This document shows, piece by piece, positions 25,756-34,959 of a DNA stretch of 64,000 nucleotides (positions within the stretch are counted from its first letter, which is position 1; the number at the start of each line of letters is the position of its first letter). The notes beneath the pieces were generated by a model, which saw only the letters and a program-made list of their open reading frames with translations, did not search any database and was not told the origin of the DNA. Both the position numbers and the translations under genes were made by a program. Source of the stretch: Deferribacter thermophilus (GTDB taxonomy: Bacteria > Chrysiogenota > Deferribacteres > Deferribacterales > Deferribacteraceae); assembly GCF_049472675.1 (NCBI RefSeq), contig NZ_JAPNXM010000002.1:186001-250000 (forward strand), in the 5' to 3' direction.

Positions 25756-26509
25756 AAGAAATGTAATGTTTTGGTTAGTTAAATCCTTTGTAAAAAAGGA
25801 AATATCCGTGGAGCAGTTGATTGATATTTTTGTGAGTCTTGATAGTATTAGGAATGTCGTCAATGTAACAAGTGAGATAAAACGAGCAATTTTGTTTAAA
25901 GTTAAACAGGATGACATATTAAAATATATAGATGAATCAAAAATTTCTGATACAGCAGATGTTGATAAGTTATTAAAAAATAAAGAAAAATACAAAGAGG
26001 AAATAAAAGAGTTGAACAAAATAATATATTATTTCACAGGGGTAAAAAATACTAAAAACGTATCTATTTTTTGTAAAATATTGTCAAATAAAGCGAAAAA
26101 TGTCAACAACAGCAAATATTTTCTTGCAAAAGTAGATTTATTAGAGTTTACTAACAGTAAACAAATTACTTATAATGAAATGTGGGAAGAGCATAATAAG
26201 GTTGAAAATAGTAATGATAATAATGAGTTATTCATAAATAATAATTCAGAAAAAGTTTACAGATTTTTAAGTGGCATAATTAGCAGGAATAGAGTGTACA
26301 ATGAATTTGTAAGCGTTTTTGATAGAGAGAGCTTAGAATCTTTTCTATTTAACATATACAAAAATTATGAAAATAATATAAAAATTAAAAAAAGACTAAA
26401 AGAGTTAGCAAAAAAGTTAAAAAAGCATAATTTTATTAGCCAAAATTTTAGCTTTACAAAAGAAATGCAGGCTTATAAAGCAAACGTGAATAGAGGCTTT
26501 ATAAGGTAG
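25718..26509 (+). CDS. Element protein of unknown function, helical
   Basis: A 263-aa, Lys/Asn-rich, predicted mostly helical protein with no domain I recognise. The N terminus reads MKNIAYLQLQRDERNVMFWL. The GGGGTG ribosome site lies inside the primase gene, whose last 38 bases it overlaps, so it is coupled to primase translation and may be a replication accessory protein. No membrane segment or Cys cluster is visible. Confidence 0.5.
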   Translation: MKNIAYLQLQRDERNVMFWLVKSFVKKEISVEQLIDIFVSLDSIRNVVNVTSEIKRAILFKVKQDDILKYIDESKISDTADVDKLLKNKEKYKEEIKELNKIIYYFTGVKNTKNVSIFCKILSNKAKNVNNSKYFLAKVDLLEFTNSKQITYNEMWEEHNKVENSNDNNELFINNNSEKVYRFLSGIISRNRVYNEFVSVFDRESLESFLFNIYKNYENNIKIKKRLKELAKKLKKHNFISQNFSFTKEMQAYKANVNRGFIR

Positions 26510-26532
26510 CTGAAAATATATTATGTATCAAT

Positions 26533-26589
26533 TGGTTATCAAAATTTTACATTAAAATTCGTTATAATATAAGAGAGAGAAGAAAGAAG
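26533..26589 (+). promoter_or_regulatory. Class I promoter-like signature before the transfer operon
   Basis: TGGTTAT (26533-26539), 18 bases, TTCGTTATAAT at 26558, then ATAAGAGAGAGAAG. From AAAATTC onward it is identical to the 16939 copy for over 30 bases. It precedes a small RHH-like gene and the long operon ending with the relaxase. Confidence 0.65.
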
Positions 26590-26606
26590 AAGAAAGGGAA
26601 AAGAGG

Positions 26607-26762
26607 ATGTGGACAACAGTAGCTATAAAAAAAGATGTCTATAATTTATTAAAGAGAATTTGCAAAGAGCAAAATTTAAAGGTTAGTTTTGTATTACAAC
26701 AGTTGGTACAAATTTATATTGATACCTATCTAAAAGAAAAGGGGGTAAAAAATGAAAAGTAA
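26607..26762 (+). CDS. Small ribbon-helix-helix-like protein (51 aa)
   Basis: A short ORF starting at ATG 26607 behind AAAGAGG. The product has an N-terminal strand WTTVAIKKDVYNLLKRICKE followed by the helices around QNLKVSFVLQQLVQIYIDTY, the length and pattern of a CopG/Arc-type ribbon-helix-helix repressor. It overlaps the lipoprotein start by 11 bases. As the first gene of a class I unit it is a good candidate autoregulator. It resembles the other RHH protein at 18676 in layout. Confidence 0.6.
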   Translation: MWTTVAIKKDVYNLLKRICKEQNLKVSFVLQQLVQIYIDTYLKEKGVKNEK

Positions 26763-27117
26763 GTTGTTGGTAGTTTTAACATTTTTTGTTTTTGCTATAG
26801 CTTGTAATAATAAAAATGTAGATGTAGATTTAAACTATATTTTACAGCATAGCAACTACGATTTCTTAGCGGATAAAGATAAAATAGATTGTGTAGTTAG
26901 TGATAAAAATGTTGATAAGCCGATTGTAAAATGTATTGAACATGACTATAAAGATAATCCTGTTTATTTCTACTTAAACAAAATGAATGATTTTTATAAA
27001 ATTATGAAAATTGAAATTTTTGCTGATGGTGTAAAGCATGTTATTGATGACCAAGTGCAAATTGCCGAGATGGTAAGAGAAGCAAATGCAGAGTTTTATA
27101 AAAAAAGAAGAAAATAG
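26752..27117 (+). CDS. Small lipoprotein, possibly conjugation-related
   Basis: A 121-aa protein with a lipoprotein signal: MKSKLLVVLTFFVFAIAC with the lipobox FAIAC and Cys at residue 18. The mature part is short and charged and contains two further Cys, in IDCVVSD and VKCIEHD, that could form a disulfide. Lipoproteins of this size occur in type IV secretion and entry-exclusion roles, but I recognise no family. It lies at the head of the operon leading to the coupling protein and relaxase. Confidence 0.6.
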   Translation: MKSKLLVVLTFFVFAIACNNKNVDVDLNYILQHSNYDFLADKDKIDCVVSDKNVDKPIVKCIEHDYKDNPVYFYLNKMNDFYKIMKIEIFADGVKHVIDDQVQIAEMVREANAEFYKKRRK

Positions 27118-27128
27118 AGAGGTGTAAA

Positions 27129-27404
27129 ATGGGATTGATAGATTGGATTGTAGGGAAAATAAACAAAAGTCTTGATGACGACATAAAAGAACATAGAAAA
27201 CAGATTGATGAATTTCGGGAATTTGTTCGACAGAAAGACAAGGAGCTAGAGGATTGGAGAAAGAGGGATAGAGAAGGAAGGTTGAGTAAAGAAGAGCAGG
27301 AAGAACAAGAAAGGTGGTATCAGGAAGATTTGCAATGGGCGAAAGAAAATCCTGAAATGTTCATGAAGGCCTATGAAACATTTGTTTTGAAGAAAAAAAG
27401 ATGA
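27129..27404 (+). CDS. Small charged coiled-coil protein of unknown function
   Basis: A 91-aa, highly charged protein, almost entirely helical, with an amphipathic start (MGLIDWIVGKINKSLDDDI) and a coiled-coil-like middle (REFVRQKDKELEDWRKRDRE). No signal peptide or membrane helix. GAGGTG precedes its ATG and it lies 11 bases after the lipoprotein gene. Function unknown. Confidence 0.5.
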   Translation: MGLIDWIVGKINKSLDDDIKEHRKQIDEFREFVRQKDKELEDWRKRDREGRLSKEEQEEQERWYQEDLQWAKENPEMFMKAYETFVLKKKR

Positions 27405-27408
27405 TGAA

Positions 27409-27453
27409 GCTTAAGAAAAAAAAAGGAATGGCAACTCCTTCTTTTTCTTAAGC
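27409..27453 (+). repeat. Intercistronic hairpin of the GCTTNAGAAAA family (copy 3)
   Basis: GCTTAAGAAAAA at the left end and TTTTTCTTAAGC at the right end are perfect complements. Inside, AAGGA and TCCTT close a small loop ATGGCAAC. It starts 4 bases after a stop and lies just before the AAGAGGTG site of the next gene. Confidence 0.8.
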
Positions 27454-27472
27454 ATAAAATAAGAGGTGCAAT

Positions 27473-28381
27473 ATGGCGGTAACTATCAATCTCGATGAAA
27501 TATATAAAAAAATTGAAGAGGAAATAGAACAAGAAGAAGAGCAAGAGCTTGAAGAAGAAAAAACATACAAATTCTTTGAACATTTGCTTCGAACACTTGC
27601 CTTGAATAGCGATGAAAAAGTTGTTTTCAAATTGCCTTTTGACTTGAAGTTAAATAACGCGTCCCAACTATATGATGACATAAAGGATTTTCTAGTGGCA
27701 AAAGGTATCGATGAAGAACAGTTTGAAATGTATATTGAATATGCAAGACAAAATATTTTTGTTGATTTGGAAGAAGATTTTGGAAAAAAAATTGATAGGA
27801 ATATGAAAATAAAAGATTTTTTGGATAGAGTTAAGGATGAAGGATTTCGGTCGATAAACACGAACATAAAAACAGGCAATGCGATAATTGACCTTTCGAT
27901 ACAGTCTGCACAATTTGTTCTGTCTGTATATTTCTTTTTTGTGATGCTTGCATTGTATATGTTGTTGCAGATGAAGCATGAGCACGACAAAAGAAAACAG
28001 AGAGAACAATTCGAAAAATACAAAAAAGCAGTCGAAGCAATGCAAAAGGTGACAAAAAGACATGAAAAATTCCTGAAAAATCTAGAAAACCCTGATTTTA
28101 AAAATCAATTTATACAAATGCAAAAAACTCAAAATTTGTTAAAAAATAAAGAAGATTTAACGATGAAAGACATTGTAAAACATATACATCAAAATGCACT
28201 TTTAATTAAAACTGAAAAGCAACTAAAAAAACAGCTTAAACAGTTAACTAAAACTAAGCAACATAATAAAAAAGCTAAAAGTAAAAATATTAGTTATTTT
28301 GAAAATAAAAAACATAAACAAGGTATACAGCAAACACTTAAACCTAAACCTGCACCAACACCGACATTTAAAATAAGGTAA
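27473..28381 (+). CDS. Single-pass membrane protein with coiled coil, unknown function
   Basis: A 302-aa protein with a very acidic N terminus (Glu-rich, residues 12-30) and a helical middle. One clear membrane helix lies at about residues 145-167 (FVLSVYFFFVMLALYMLLQM), followed by a long basic coiled coil (KHEHDKRKQREQFEKYKKAV) and a Lys-rich, Pro-containing tail. It may be a scaffold of the transfer apparatus, judged only from its place between the lipoprotein and the coupling protein. Confidence 0.5.
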   Translation: MAVTINLDEIYKKIEEEIEQEEEQELEEEKTYKFFEHLLRTLALNSDEKVVFKLPFDLKLNNASQLYDDIKDFLVAKGIDEEQFEMYIEYARQNIFVDLEEDFGKKIDRNMKIKDFLDRVKDEGFRSINTNIKTGNAIIDLSIQSAQFVLSVYFFFVMLALYMLLQMKHEHDKRKQREQFEKYKKAVEAMQKVTKRHEKFLKNLENPDFKNQFIQMQKTQNLLKNKEDLTMKDIVKHIHQNALLIKTEKQLKKQLKQLTKTKQHNKKAKSKNISYFENKKHKQGIQQTLKPKPAPTPTFKIR

Positions 28382-28399
28382 AAAAAAAGGGGGGGAATT

Positions 28400-28921
28400 A
28401 TGTTAAATAGTAACACTAATTTTGCTAAAAACATAAATTTAAAGAATGTAACAAAGTTGGATAAATTAAATAAGGACGACTTTATTATCGTTATTAAAAA
28501 CTTTAGGTATATTGTCACTAATCTTAATAAAGATGATAAAATTGAATTTTTGGAGCAGTTTTTTATAGTTGTTAATAATAAATATAGGAAAGATGAAGAT
28601 ATACAAAAACAAGTAAAACACTTGTTAAGTGATATAAGTAAAGATTATTTTATTGAAAATACAATAGTTAAGAATATAAACAATTCTCTGATAAACAATT
28701 TCTTTAATATTATTAATAAATTACAATTTTTCAATTATGCTTTAAATATTGCTTTTATTACTGGTAAGCTATTACAAAATAATAAAAATAAAGAATATGA
28801 TGCTGTTTTGCAAGCAATAACTGAAAAGTATCCAGATACTGAAATTGCAAGGGAAATAAATTTGGAACTAAAAAAGGAACAAAACATACAACGCACTTTC
28901 TCTTTTTCTAAAGCAAGATAA
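28400..28921 (+). CDS. Element protein of unknown function, helical
   Basis: A 173-aa, Asn/Lys/Ile-rich protein without recognisable domain or membrane segment. GGGGGGG precedes its ATG. Its last codons run through a half-copy of the hairpin repeat (CTTTTTCTAAAGC, 28900-28913), so the repeat family overlaps coding sequence here. Function unknown. Confidence 0.45.
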   Translation: MLNSNTNFAKNINLKNVTKLDKLNKDDFIIVIKNFRYIVTNLNKDDKIEFLEQFFIVVNNKYRKDEDIQKQVKHLLSDISKDYFIENTIVKNINNSLINNFFNIINKLQFFNYALNIAFITGKLLQNNKNKEYDAVLQAITEKYPDTEIAREINLELKKEQNIQRTFSFSKAR

Positions 28922-28937
28922 ATAAAGGTGTAGAAAA

Positions 28938-29753
28938 ATGTATGAACACAAAAAATATGCTGCAAAGGGTAATATATATAAAATAACAATCGGTATAGTG
29001 CTTGCAATTCAATTGACAATATATTTTGCACAAAAAAACATCAATGGTTTTAAATTACCAATTTATTTTATTTTCAAGAAATTCTTATTTTACAATCTTT
29101 TAGTATACAATTATGTTTTACAGTTTGTTTATAATGTATTAGTTGATAAATACAAATTAACATTTTTAAGTTCTATTTTTGCTAAAGATTATGATTTTGC
29201 TACTCAATTAATCACAATATATCAAAATAATTATCAAAATTTAAAATATTTTTTACTTACCAAACATCTAGTTTTATTTTATTTAAAATTATTCGTGATT
29301 ATTATATTGATTGTAGTTATTGCTAAGTTACTAATAAATATAATAAAAAAAGCAAAAGAAAAACAAAAATATGAAGTCGACTATGCTGAAGAAATAAAAA
29401 ATATTGATGATTTTATTGAGTATATTAACGATTATGCAAAAATAAAAGATTTACTACGTTTAAAAGCTAATTTTTATAATTATGTTAATAATTGGGGGAC
29501 TGATACTATTTTATTTATTAATAACAAAGAGAAATTTGAAAATAGCAATATATATTTTATGTATTTGTTCGAAACTTTTAAAAAGCATAAAAATATTAAT
29601 TATTTAGCTTTTCAAGAGTTGTTGAAGTATGTAAAAAATAAAGATTTTGTGCAAGTAATTAAAGAAACACCCGAACAAAGTAAATCTGTGAAATATAGAA
29701 AAATATTTGATACGTATAGAAAAATTAAAACAGGGGAGTTTTTATATGAATAA
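28938..29753 (+). CDS. Membrane protein with two or three helices, unknown function
   Basis: A 271-aa protein. Hydrophobic segments lie at about residues 12-32 (IYKITIGIVLAIQLTIYFA) and 113-138 (LVLFYLKLFVIIILIVVIAK), with a weaker one between them. A soluble helical C-terminal domain follows. Its end overlaps the coupling-protein start by 8 bases. The topology resembles the membrane anchor that many VirD4-type proteins carry themselves, so it could be a separate membrane partner of the coupling protein. That is inference. Confidence 0.5.
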   Translation: MYEHKKYAAKGNIYKITIGIVLAIQLTIYFAQKNINGFKLPIYFIFKKFLFYNLLVYNYVLQFVYNVLVDKYKLTFLSSIFAKDYDFATQLITIYQNNYQNLKYFLLTKHLVLFYLKLFVIIILIVVIAKLLINIIKKAKEKQKYEVDYAEEIKNIDDFIEYINDYAKIKDLLRLKANFYNYVNNWGTDTILFINNKEKFENSNIYFMYLFETFKKHKNINYLAFQELLKYVKNKDFVQVIKETPEQSKSVKYRKIFDTYRKIKTGEFLYE

Positions 29754-31434
29754 TAAAATTGTTAAAACAGAAAAACTGAAAAATTACGAGAGTATGCTAA
29801 AAAAGAGAAGAGCATTATTCTTAAGCAATTTAATTTTTACCCTCGGTACACTCAATACTCCGCTTTGTATACCGAGTTTTCTGTTTAATTTAGCTACATA
29901 TAAATTTTATAAAAATATCAAAGATTTACATCGAGAAGAATTAAGAAGGAGCTTGAGAAAAGGGGAGATAAAGATCGGAAAATGCACACTTTATGAAAAA
30001 GATATAGATTTAAGCAAAATAAAATATGATGAAGATTTTTTTTTCAATTATGATGAAATGACATATCATACAAGCATTCTTGGGACGACAGGGAGCGGTA
30101 AAACGAGTTTGTTTTTAAATATTATTAAGCAGCATTTGGAAAATGGTGGTGGATTGCTTTTCGTGGATGGAAAGGCAGACAAGGACATCTACAACAAGTT
30201 GGTAAATATAGCAAAGATGGTGCATAGAGAGGATGATCTTTTTATTTTGGATTTTGGAATTGGAGCAGAGACAAATACACTGAATTTGCTGGAGAACGGA
30301 GATAGCGAGAAGATAAAAGAGGTACTAACTAACCTTGTAGTCCCAGAAGGTGTAAGCGGCGACAATCAGTATTTTTACAATAATGCTTTAAAATTGTTAA
30401 GTGTCAGTTTACAAATTCTGTTATATAAAAGAGATGTAAAAAGAAAAAAAATAACATTAAAAGAATTAGATAATATAGCGGGTAACATAGCAAGTTTGAT
30501 TTGTATAATGCAGGATAGTCCTGACAAAATTCCTGCCGAATATCAGCAATTTAAAGATTATTGGTTGCCTGATGATTATGTTGATAAAGGGACGGGAGAA
30601 AAAGTTAAAGATAATATAAAAAAGTATTTAAATATAATGGGGCATATAAATTATACAAGCTTTGAATTTAATGAAGAGACTGTAAGGCAACATCAGTATG
30701 CGTACGGGAGTTTAGCAGATGCGTTGGAACTACTTAGTATGACTTATAAAAATATATTTGACGGAGAAGGAGATATAAATTTATCTGAAATAATACAAAA
30801 TAGTAAAATAGTTTATATTTCACTTCCCGCTCTTGAAAAGAGTAATGAAACATTAAGAAAACTCGGAAAGATGATCATTACTTTATTACGGCAAGTAACA
30901 GCAACACAATTGAGCAATAAAAAAATGCGTCCACCTGTACCTTTTTTATTAATGTTAGATGAATTTGGTGCATATGCAACAGGGGAACTTACGACTATAA
31001 TGCAACAAGCACGATCATTAAATGTTGCAGTTATAGTTGCGATGCAGGAATATACAAGTTTAAAGAATAGAGATGAAGATAAGCTTTTAGATAGTGTTAT
31101 AAGTAACTGTAATACAAAAGTTTTTTTAAAATTACTTGAACCAAATAGTATTCGAAAAGTAGAGGAAATAGCTGGGAAAGAGAAGGTTTTTGAGCGGACA
31201 GAATATGCGGTGAATAGCGTAGATATACTGAAGGACGTGACTGCATACGAAAAAACATACAGAGTAAGTGAGCAAAATCGATTGAATGCTATACATTTGC
31301 AGGAATTTTCAAAAGGGCAGTGTCTGATTTTGCAAAACGGAAAGATATTTTTGTGCCAGTCAGACTATCTATCCGTCGATGGTCGAGCTGAATTTGTATT
31401 TAATCGAAAATATAGAGATACTGCTATCGTTTGA
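29746..31434 (+). CDS. Type IV coupling protein, VirD4/TraD/TraG-like ATPase
   Basis: A 562-aa ATPase that should bring relaxase-bound DNA to a transfer channel. One hydrophobic segment is near residues 25-50. Walker A is ILGTTGSGKTSLFLNIIKQH at about 110-129, followed by GGGLLFVDGKADKDIYNKL. Walker B is FLLMLDEFGAY at about 400, with the downstream family motif TTIMQQARSLNVAVIVAMQE. I choose the ATG at 29746, after CAGGGGAG, rather than an ATG at 29707 inside the previous gene. It is the only VirD4/VirB4-class ATPase in the element. A hairpin repeat and then the relaxase gene follow. Confidence 0.82.
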   Translation: MNNKIVKTEKLKNYESMLKKRRALFLSNLIFTLGTLNTPLCIPSFLFNLATYKFYKNIKDLHREELRRSLRKGEIKIGKCTLYEKDIDLSKIKYDEDFFFNYDEMTYHTSILGTTGSGKTSLFLNIIKQHLENGGGLLFVDGKADKDIYNKLVNIAKMVHREDDLFILDFGIGAETNTLNLLENGDSEKIKEVLTNLVVPEGVSGDNQYFYNNALKLLSVSLQILLYKRDVKRKKITLKELDNIAGNIASLICIMQDSPDKIPAEYQQFKDYWLPDDYVDKGTGEKVKDNIKKYLNIMGHINYTSFEFNEETVRQHQYAYGSLADALELLSMTYKNIFDGEGDINLSEIIQNSKIVYISLPALEKSNETLRKLGKMIITLLRQVTATQLSNKKMRPPVPFLLMLDEFGAYATGELTTIMQQARSLNVAVIVAMQEYTSLKNRDEDKLLDSVISNCNTKVFLKLLEPNSIRKVEEIAGKEKVFERTEYAVNSVDILKDVTAYEKTYRVSEQNRLNAIHLQEFSKGQCLILQNGKIFLCQSDYLSVDGRAEFVFNRKYRDTAIV

Positions 31435-31438
31435 TTTT

Positions 31439-31482
31439 GCTATAGAAAAAAGAGAGGCTTGCCACCTTTCTTTTTCTCAAGC
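31439..31482 (+). repeat. Intercistronic hairpin of the GCTTNAGAAAA family (copy 4)
   Basis: GCTATAGAAAAAAGAGAGG pairs imperfectly with CCTTTCTTTTTCTCAAGC around a short loop. It begins 4 bases after the coupling-protein stop and ends directly at the AAGGAAAAG ribosome site of the relaxase gene. Confidence 0.7.
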
Positions 31483-31494
31483 AAGGAAAAGCAG

Positions 31495-33636
31495 ATGAAA
31501 CAAGATTGGAATCTACACGCACATATCGAGAAAAACAATGTATACGGAAAAGAAGTCGGCTTTTCGAAAGAGACTTTTGAAAAGCACAAGCAAAATTACG
31601 TACATTTAAAATTTAGTTTTAGCGATATATCTTTTTTTAAGGCTGGGTATAGAGATACAGATAAAATATTATCAGTATTACAAGAAATTACTGATGAGTT
31701 TAGTGAAAAAATAAAAAGATATGAATATGAAGATATAAGAAAAAATGGTAAAAAATATAACCGTATATTACAAGTTAACGATTTTAAAATAGCTGTTCAT
31801 CTTGATAAGATAGATCATCCCCACATCCACTTTTTATTTGATAAAAAAAAATCAAAAAATTTAGGTAATAAATATAAACAGTTAAGAAAAATTTTAGCAC
31901 ATATATCAAAGAGTTACGGATTAGAAAACTTAAGTTTTGAAAATGAAAATAAAAATAAAAAAAACTATATTGAAATTAAACTCGAAAAATTTTTTTGGTA
32001 TTTAACAAGAAGAACTGCTGAATTAAATAACAATAAAGTTAAATTAGATGAAATTATATTAAACATGTTTAAACCGAAAAATAAAGGTAATAAAGAATTT
32101 TATGATGAATATAAGCAATATGAAAACATTTTTCGTTTAAATTACGGTTTTTTCAATGCTTTTAATAAGGGAGAATTGGAAGAATTTAAAAAGTTTCTAA
32201 ACACAAAAGCAGCAAAAAGTTATGCTGCGCTGGTAGATGATAAAGAGAAAGTTTATGAAGATAAAAATTATTGGAATATACACACAGAAAACGTTCTTGA
32301 GTTTTTATTACAATATAGAAATAGCAATGAGATAATAAGTAGAATTTATGAAGCACATACAGTTACAGAAGCAGATAATATAACTGATGAAAGTACATAC
32401 AGAGATATATACTATAGCAGAATACAAATGTATCAAAACAAAGAATTATATGGGAAGGCAGAGAAAATATATAACAAGAAATTTAAAGAGCAAGAAATGA
32501 TAAAAACAGAAAAACAAAAACAAAGAGAAACAGAAGCAGCGTACAATAATTTATTGTGGCATTTACAAAAATATACAGAAATTACAAATAATTATAGTTT
32601 TGTAAATAAGTTAATACATGAAATAAACAGTTTAAGTAATAGTAAAAAATTTGATTATATGTATGAACAAGATTTTTTTAATATTATTAATGCATTACAA
32701 AATAAAGATATAGAAACATTAAAACAGTATAATAGTAGCATACTTGTAAAAGAATATATTAGATACTGTCTTAATTTTAACACAAAACAATTTTATATAA
32801 ATTTTAAAAAACTTAATATTGATAAAGATTTAGAGTTTGCAAATGAATTAATAAATATAATAAGTTTAAAGACAAAAAAGCAAATAAGACAAGATAATTA
32901 CAGTAAAATATTTAAAATTATTAATAAGTTAGTTAATGATGTGATAAGTATAAGCAGCAATGAAAAAGAATTATTACAAAATTTAAATATGAATAGTAAC
33001 ATAAAAGTAAAGTGGAAAACTAAAAACAAAACAAGAGTTGGTTTTACTTTTATTATAAATGAGCAAAAATATAATTTTGATTTTAAAAAAGCAGGATTAA
33101 GCTTAAGGAGAATAAGAAAACAACTTCAAGAGAATAACATGAAGCAGTTAACATATATATTTCAAAATGGTGAAGATGAATATAATGCAGGCATAAATGC
33201 AGTAAAACAGCAAATACAAGAATTTTATAATACTATTTATAAAATACAAGAAAATATGAATAATGAAAATGAGATAGATTTTAATTTAATATTTAATAAT
33301 GCAGTTGTAAATGATTTTCTGAATATTTTGCATGAAAATAAAAATAAAATACGTAAAAAGATTTATTTTAAGGAAATAAAAAATTTGTATGAAAAGAGAA
33401 GAGAAAGAGTAGAAAATGTATTTCAATACCGAAAAGAAGCTTTTAAGTATAGAAATATCAAAAGTTTTTTGGAAGATGAAAAAGAACTAAAAAAGGAGAT
33501 ATTTGAATATTTATTTAAGAAAGATAAGCTTAAGAAAAAGGAAAAAGGTGAAACAGAGTTAAAATATGTTAAATCATACGAAAAATACAGAGAACAGCAG
33601 GAAAAAATAAAACAAAAGTTAAAAAGAACTATTTAG
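31495..33636 (+). CDS. HUH-type relaxase (MobP/MobA-like)
   Basis: A 713-aa probable DNA-nicking relaxase. The metal-binding motif III is HLDKIDHPHIHFLF at about residues 101-114, an H-x-D-x3-H-x-H-x-H arrangement like that of MobP relaxases. The N-terminal about 160 residues form the nuclease; the catalytic Tyr is not certain, with Tyr14 in NNVYGKE a candidate. The rest (about 170-713) is a long Lys/Asn/Glu-rich helical region without a recognised domain. The start is taken at ATG 31495, because the ORF upstream of it runs through the hairpin repeat. Its 3' end contains a left arm of the hairpin family at 33538. Confidence 0.72.
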   Translation: MKQDWNLHAHIEKNNVYGKEVGFSKETFEKHKQNYVHLKFSFSDISFFKAGYRDTDKILSVLQEITDEFSEKIKRYEYEDIRKNGKKYNRILQVNDFKIAVHLDKIDHPHIHFLFDKKKSKNLGNKYKQLRKILAHISKSYGLENLSFENENKNKKNYIEIKLEKFFWYLTRRTAELNNNKVKLDEIILNMFKPKNKGNKEFYDEYKQYENIFRLNYGFFNAFNKGELEEFKKFLNTKAAKSYAALVDDKEKVYEDKNYWNIHTENVLEFLLQYRNSNEIISRIYEAHTVTEADNITDESTYRDIYYSRIQMYQNKELYGKAEKIYNKKFKEQEMIKTEKQKQRETEAAYNNLLWHLQKYTEITNNYSFVNKLIHEINSLSNSKKFDYMYEQDFFNIINALQNKDIETLKQYNSSILVKEYIRYCLNFNTKQFYINFKKLNIDKDLEFANELINIISLKTKKQIRQDNYSKIFKIINKLVNDVISISSNEKELLQNLNMNSNIKVKWKTKNKTRVGFTFIINEQKYNFDFKKAGLSLRRIRKQLQENNMKQLTYIFQNGEDEYNAGINAVKQQIQEFYNTIYKIQENMNNENEIDFNLIFNNAVVNDFLNILHENKNKIRKKIYFKEIKNLYEKRRERVENVFQYRKEAFKYRNIKSFLEDEKELKKEIFEYLFKKDKLKKKEKGETELKYVKSYEKYREQQEKIKQKLKRTI

Positions 33637-33693
33637 TTTTAGTTTTAATCCTTTATTCGTTAATTTTATCTTAAATTTTCATTTAATATCAAC

Positions 33694-33748
33694 AAGTTGT
33701 AATAATTTTTATCCAAAATTCGTTATATATATATGAGAGAAAAAGGAG
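33694..33748 (+). promoter_or_regulatory. Class I promoter-like signature before the small-membrane-protein operon
   Basis: AAGTTGT (33694-33700), 18 bases, TTCGTTATATA at 33719, then TATGAGAGA and the AAGGAG ribosome site. Fourth copy of the class I pattern with identical spacing. Confidence 0.65.
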
Positions 33749-33756
33749 ATATGATA

Positions 33757-34209
33757 ATGATATATGAGCAGATCTATAAAAAATTGAAAGATATAGCTGG
33801 GGTCAATAATTTTAGAGATTTGCAAATTGGAGATTTTTTCACCGTTAAACAAGAAGGTTTTATGTCTTTAAACTTTGAAGTGTTAGCTAAAGATAAAGAT
33901 AGTTTAATAATTAGTTTAAACCATTATTATAAACAAAACGGAGATATGGTTCCCGATCCTGATGTAGTAATTAAAATAACTGATAAATATGGGATAGCTG
34001 AAGTACTTGAATATCAAGATACCTATACATATAAACAAGTTTATTATACAAAAAATAGTAAAAAGTATATAAATATTAAATATAAAGAAGAATTAAATAA
34101 ATTTTTAAATAAATGGTTAAACATATTACAAAAACAAGGATTTAAATTTAATATAAACAAACAAAAAAGTCCCGTTTCTTATTTTTCTAAAGCAAATAAA
34201 AAGAGGTAA
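33757..34209 (+). CDS. Element protein of unknown function
   Basis: A 150-aa soluble protein. A mixed strand-rich first half (LQIGDFFTVKQEGFMSLNFE, SLIISLNHYYKQNGD) looks like a small beta-barrel domain. The second half is helical and basic. I choose ATG 33757 because AAGGAG has proper spacing to it; 33751 is too close. The end of the coding region runs through a half-copy of the hairpin repeat (34161-34193). No family recognised. Confidence 0.5.
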   Translation: MIYEQIYKKLKDIAGVNNFRDLQIGDFFTVKQEGFMSLNFEVLAKDKDSLIISLNHYYKQNGDMVPDPDVVIKITDKYGIAEVLEYQDTYTYKQVYYTKNSKKYINIKYKEELNKFLNKWLNILQKQGFKFNINKQKSPVSYFSKANKKR

Positions 34210-34215
34210 AAAAGA

Positions 34216-34959
34216 ATGGATATAAAAACAGCAATAATATATGGTGGCATATTTGTAGGTGGTTTTTTCTTTCGGCACTGGTTTTTTGGAGATGATAATA
34301 GTGACGAAGAGAGTTTGTTTTATGAAAAGAAAAAAGAAGCAGTGAAATTTTTAAGAGATAAATTAAATACAAATTATGTTATTTATAATAATAGAGAAAT
34401 TTATTTAACAAATGATATGAATGAGCAGGATTTAATACTTGCTTTTAGTTGCTTATTGAATGAAAATAATAGAGTTACCAACAGGTTAGATGGTATTGTG
34501 TTGACGGCTTTGTATTTTCCTGAACTGGTTTCTGTACTCCGAAACGACGCAGATTTTCTTGCTTTTTGGAAAAAGGAAAACGAGCAAAAACAAAGAAAAC
34601 TGAATGCAAAAAAGGTTGTTGATGAGAATTTTATCAAGGAAATTATGAAACTTGTTGATACTAATAAATATTTTGAAGAGTTTGAAGGTGATACACAATT
34701 AAACTTAAGTAAATTATTAATAGATTTAAAGAAAAATTTTATTGATAAAGTTGAAAATGAGTTGAACACATATTCAGTTGATCTGCTTACACAGTTTGAC
34801 GCACTTGCACAAGCTCTGGGTTTCGAAAATTTCGCACAATTGCTTATAAATACAATAATTTACGAGAATGACGAAAAGACAATGTATGTCACTGTAGATA
34901 GAAATTTAAATACAGAAACTACAGAAAAAGAAAAAGAGGTGAACAATGAACAAATTTAA
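34216..34959 (+). CDS. Single-pass membrane protein, unknown function
   Basis: A 247-aa protein with an N-terminal membrane helix (TAIIYGGIFVGGFFFRHWFF, residues 4-23) and a large acidic, helical cytoplasmic or periplasmic domain. The GAGGT ribosome site comes right after the half hairpin repeat. Its end overlaps the next gene by 14 bases. It is part of a run of seven small coupled genes without recognisable homologues. Confidence 0.5.
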   Translation: MDIKTAIIYGGIFVGGFFFRHWFFGDDNSDEESLFYEKKKEAVKFLRDKLNTNYVIYNNREIYLTNDMNEQDLILAFSCLLNENNRVTNRLDGIVLTALYFPELVSVLRNDADFLAFWKKENEQKQRKLNAKKVVDENFIKEIMKLVDTNKYFEEFEGDTQLNLSKLLIDLKKNFIDKVENELNTYSVDLLTQFDALAQALGFENFAQLLINTIIYENDEKTMYVTVDRNLNTETTEKEKEVNNEQI

